Assembly: GCF_012689525.1 (NCBI RefSeq)
Contig: NZ_CP051516.1
Location: forward strand, 2,604,001 to 2,668,000
Reading direction: 5' to 3'
DNA length: 64,000 nt
Source: Paraburkholderia aromaticivorans
Lineage (GTDB): Bacteria; Pseudomonadota; Gammaproteobacteria; Burkholderiales; Burkholderiaceae
The notes under the pieces were generated by a model that had not been told where the DNA came from, did no database searches, and saw only the letters and a program-made list of their open reading frames with translations. The position numbers and the translations under genes are program-made. Shown here one piece after another: positions 63,273 to 64,000 of the stretch (its first letter is position 1; each line of letters opens with the position of its first letter).

Positions 63273-64000
63273 ATGAGCCTGGAACTTTACTATTGGGACG
63301 GCCTGCAAGGCCGCGGCGAATTCGTGCGGCTCGCGCTGGAAGAGGCCGGCGCCGACTACGTGGAAGTAGCGCGCGGCGAACGGTCGGCGGGTTTCGGCAC
63401 GAACGCGATGATGTCGGTGATGAAGAGCAAGGACGAGCCGTATCCGCCGTTCGCGCCGCCGTTTCTGAAAGACGGCGACCTGATGATCGCGCAGACCGCC
63501 AACATCCTGTTCTATCTCGGCCCGCGGCTGAACCTCGCACCCACGGTGGAGAGCCTGCGCTATGTGGCTAACGGACTGCAACTGACCATCGCCGACATGG
63601 TCACCGAGGCGCACGACACGCATCACCCGCTCGCCAGCGCGCTTTACTACGAAGACCAGAAAGACGCCGCCAAAGTGCGCGCGCACGACTTCATCGACAA
63701 CCGCATTCCGAAGTTCATGTCGTACTTCGAGCGCGTGCTCAAACAGAATCCGGCCGGCGATCAGTTCATGGTGGGCGACGCGCTCACTTACGTCGACCTG
63801 TCGATGTTCCAGTTGATCGACGGCTTGCTGTACGCGTTTCCCCGCGCGCTCAAGCGATTCGGCGAACACTACCCGCGGCTCGCCGCGTTGCACGATGCGG
63901 TGATCGAGCGGCCGAACATCGCCGCGTATCTGCAGTCTGACCGGCGCATCGAACACAACGAGGCCTGCATCTTCCGGCACTACCCGGAACTCGACAAGGC
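63273..64000 (+). CDS. Glutathione S-transferase, cut by window edge
   Basis: ATG 63273 follows GAGGA. The 242 visible residues begin MSLELYYWDGLQGRGEFVRLALEEAG (thioredoxin-like GST domain), include PPFAPPFLKDGDLMIAQTANILFYLGPRLNL (the cis-Pro and gamma-Glu region) and continue into the helical C-terminal domain (NPAGDQFMVGDALTYVDLSMFQLIDGLL). No stop occurs before base 64000. A detoxification role is inferred from the family. Confidence 0.92.
   Translation, partial: MSLELYYWDGLQGRGEFVRLALEEAGADYVEVARGERSAGFGTNAMMSVMKSKDEPYPPFAPPFLKDGDLMIAQTANILFYLGPRLNLAPTVESLRYVANGLQLTIADMVTEAHDTHHPLASALYYEDQKDAAKVRAHDFIDNRIPKFMSYFERVLKQNPAGDQFMVGDALTYVDLSMFQLIDGLLYAFPRALKRFGEHYPRLAALHDAVIERPNIAAYLQSDRRIEHNEACIFRHYPELDK

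Overview
The window is a high-GC chromosomal segment typical of a soil or plant-associated Burkholderiaceae bacterium, most likely a Paraburkholderia. The inference rests on gene content and order: mprF-acvB, prkA-yeaH-spoVR, rbsBAC-rbsR, a complete 2-ketogluconate (kguEKTD-ptxS) operon, pobA, many LysR regulators, DHA2-type MFS exporters and several small Burkholderia-type proteins. I found no tRNA, rRNA, CRISPR array, insertion sequence, phage gene or replication origin. The segment is accessory metabolism and stress response, not a mobile island.

Layout. 0-3.8 kb: a partial chrA-type transporter at the left edge, then a patch of decayed genes (a tctA remnant, a yegD-like Hsp70 gene with two frameshifts, an NTF2-like gene with an in-frame stop) around an intact orphan ParA ATPase. 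3.8-7.1 kb: pobA and ilvA; ilvA is preceded by an isoleucine-rich leader peptide and a terminator hairpin, a classic attenuator. 7.4-11.2 kb: the mprF-acvB lipid-aminoacylation operon. 11.2-19.1 kb: two very small genes, an MFS exporter, a DUF421 membrane protein, a tight glycosyltransferase / methyltransferase / acyl-CoA dehydrogenase operon of unknown product, and a double-PAS hybrid histidine kinase. 19.2-31.6 kb: redox genes (ferredoxin/flavodoxin-NADP reductase, AhpD-like), a chemoreceptor, two LysR/target pairs, small proteins, a second glycosyltransferase and a KgtP-type permease.

31.8-37.0 kb: prkA, yeaH and spoVR on the minus strand, with repeat-like hairpins between prkA and yeaH. 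37.0-37.8 kb: a long non-coding stretch. 37.8-40.8 kb: a 2-keto-4-pentenoate hydratase and a second chemoreceptor with the WETF adaptation tail. 41.4-46.5 kb: ribose ABC transport operon rbsB-rbsA-rbsC plus rbsR, with a perfect 14-bp LacI-type palindrome before rbsB and no rbsK. 46.8-49.5 kb: corA, a doubtful small exported protein, and an orphan cydX-like gene translationally coupled to a P-loop kinase. 49.7-55.3 kb: a saccharopine/lysine dehydrogenase-family enzyme with an Lrp regulator, a LysR, an LTxxQ periplasmic protein, a PGDYG protein, a small conserved protein and a YhfC membrane protease-like protein.

55.4-60.9 kb: the 2-ketogluconate operon, read leftward as kguE-kguK-kguT-kguD-ptxS, with a perfect 18-bp PtxS-like palindrome before kguE. 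61.0-64 kb: a LysR gene divergent from a YeiH-family transporter, then a glutathione S-transferase cut by the right edge. Family assignments come from reading translated sequence by eye; no database search was run.
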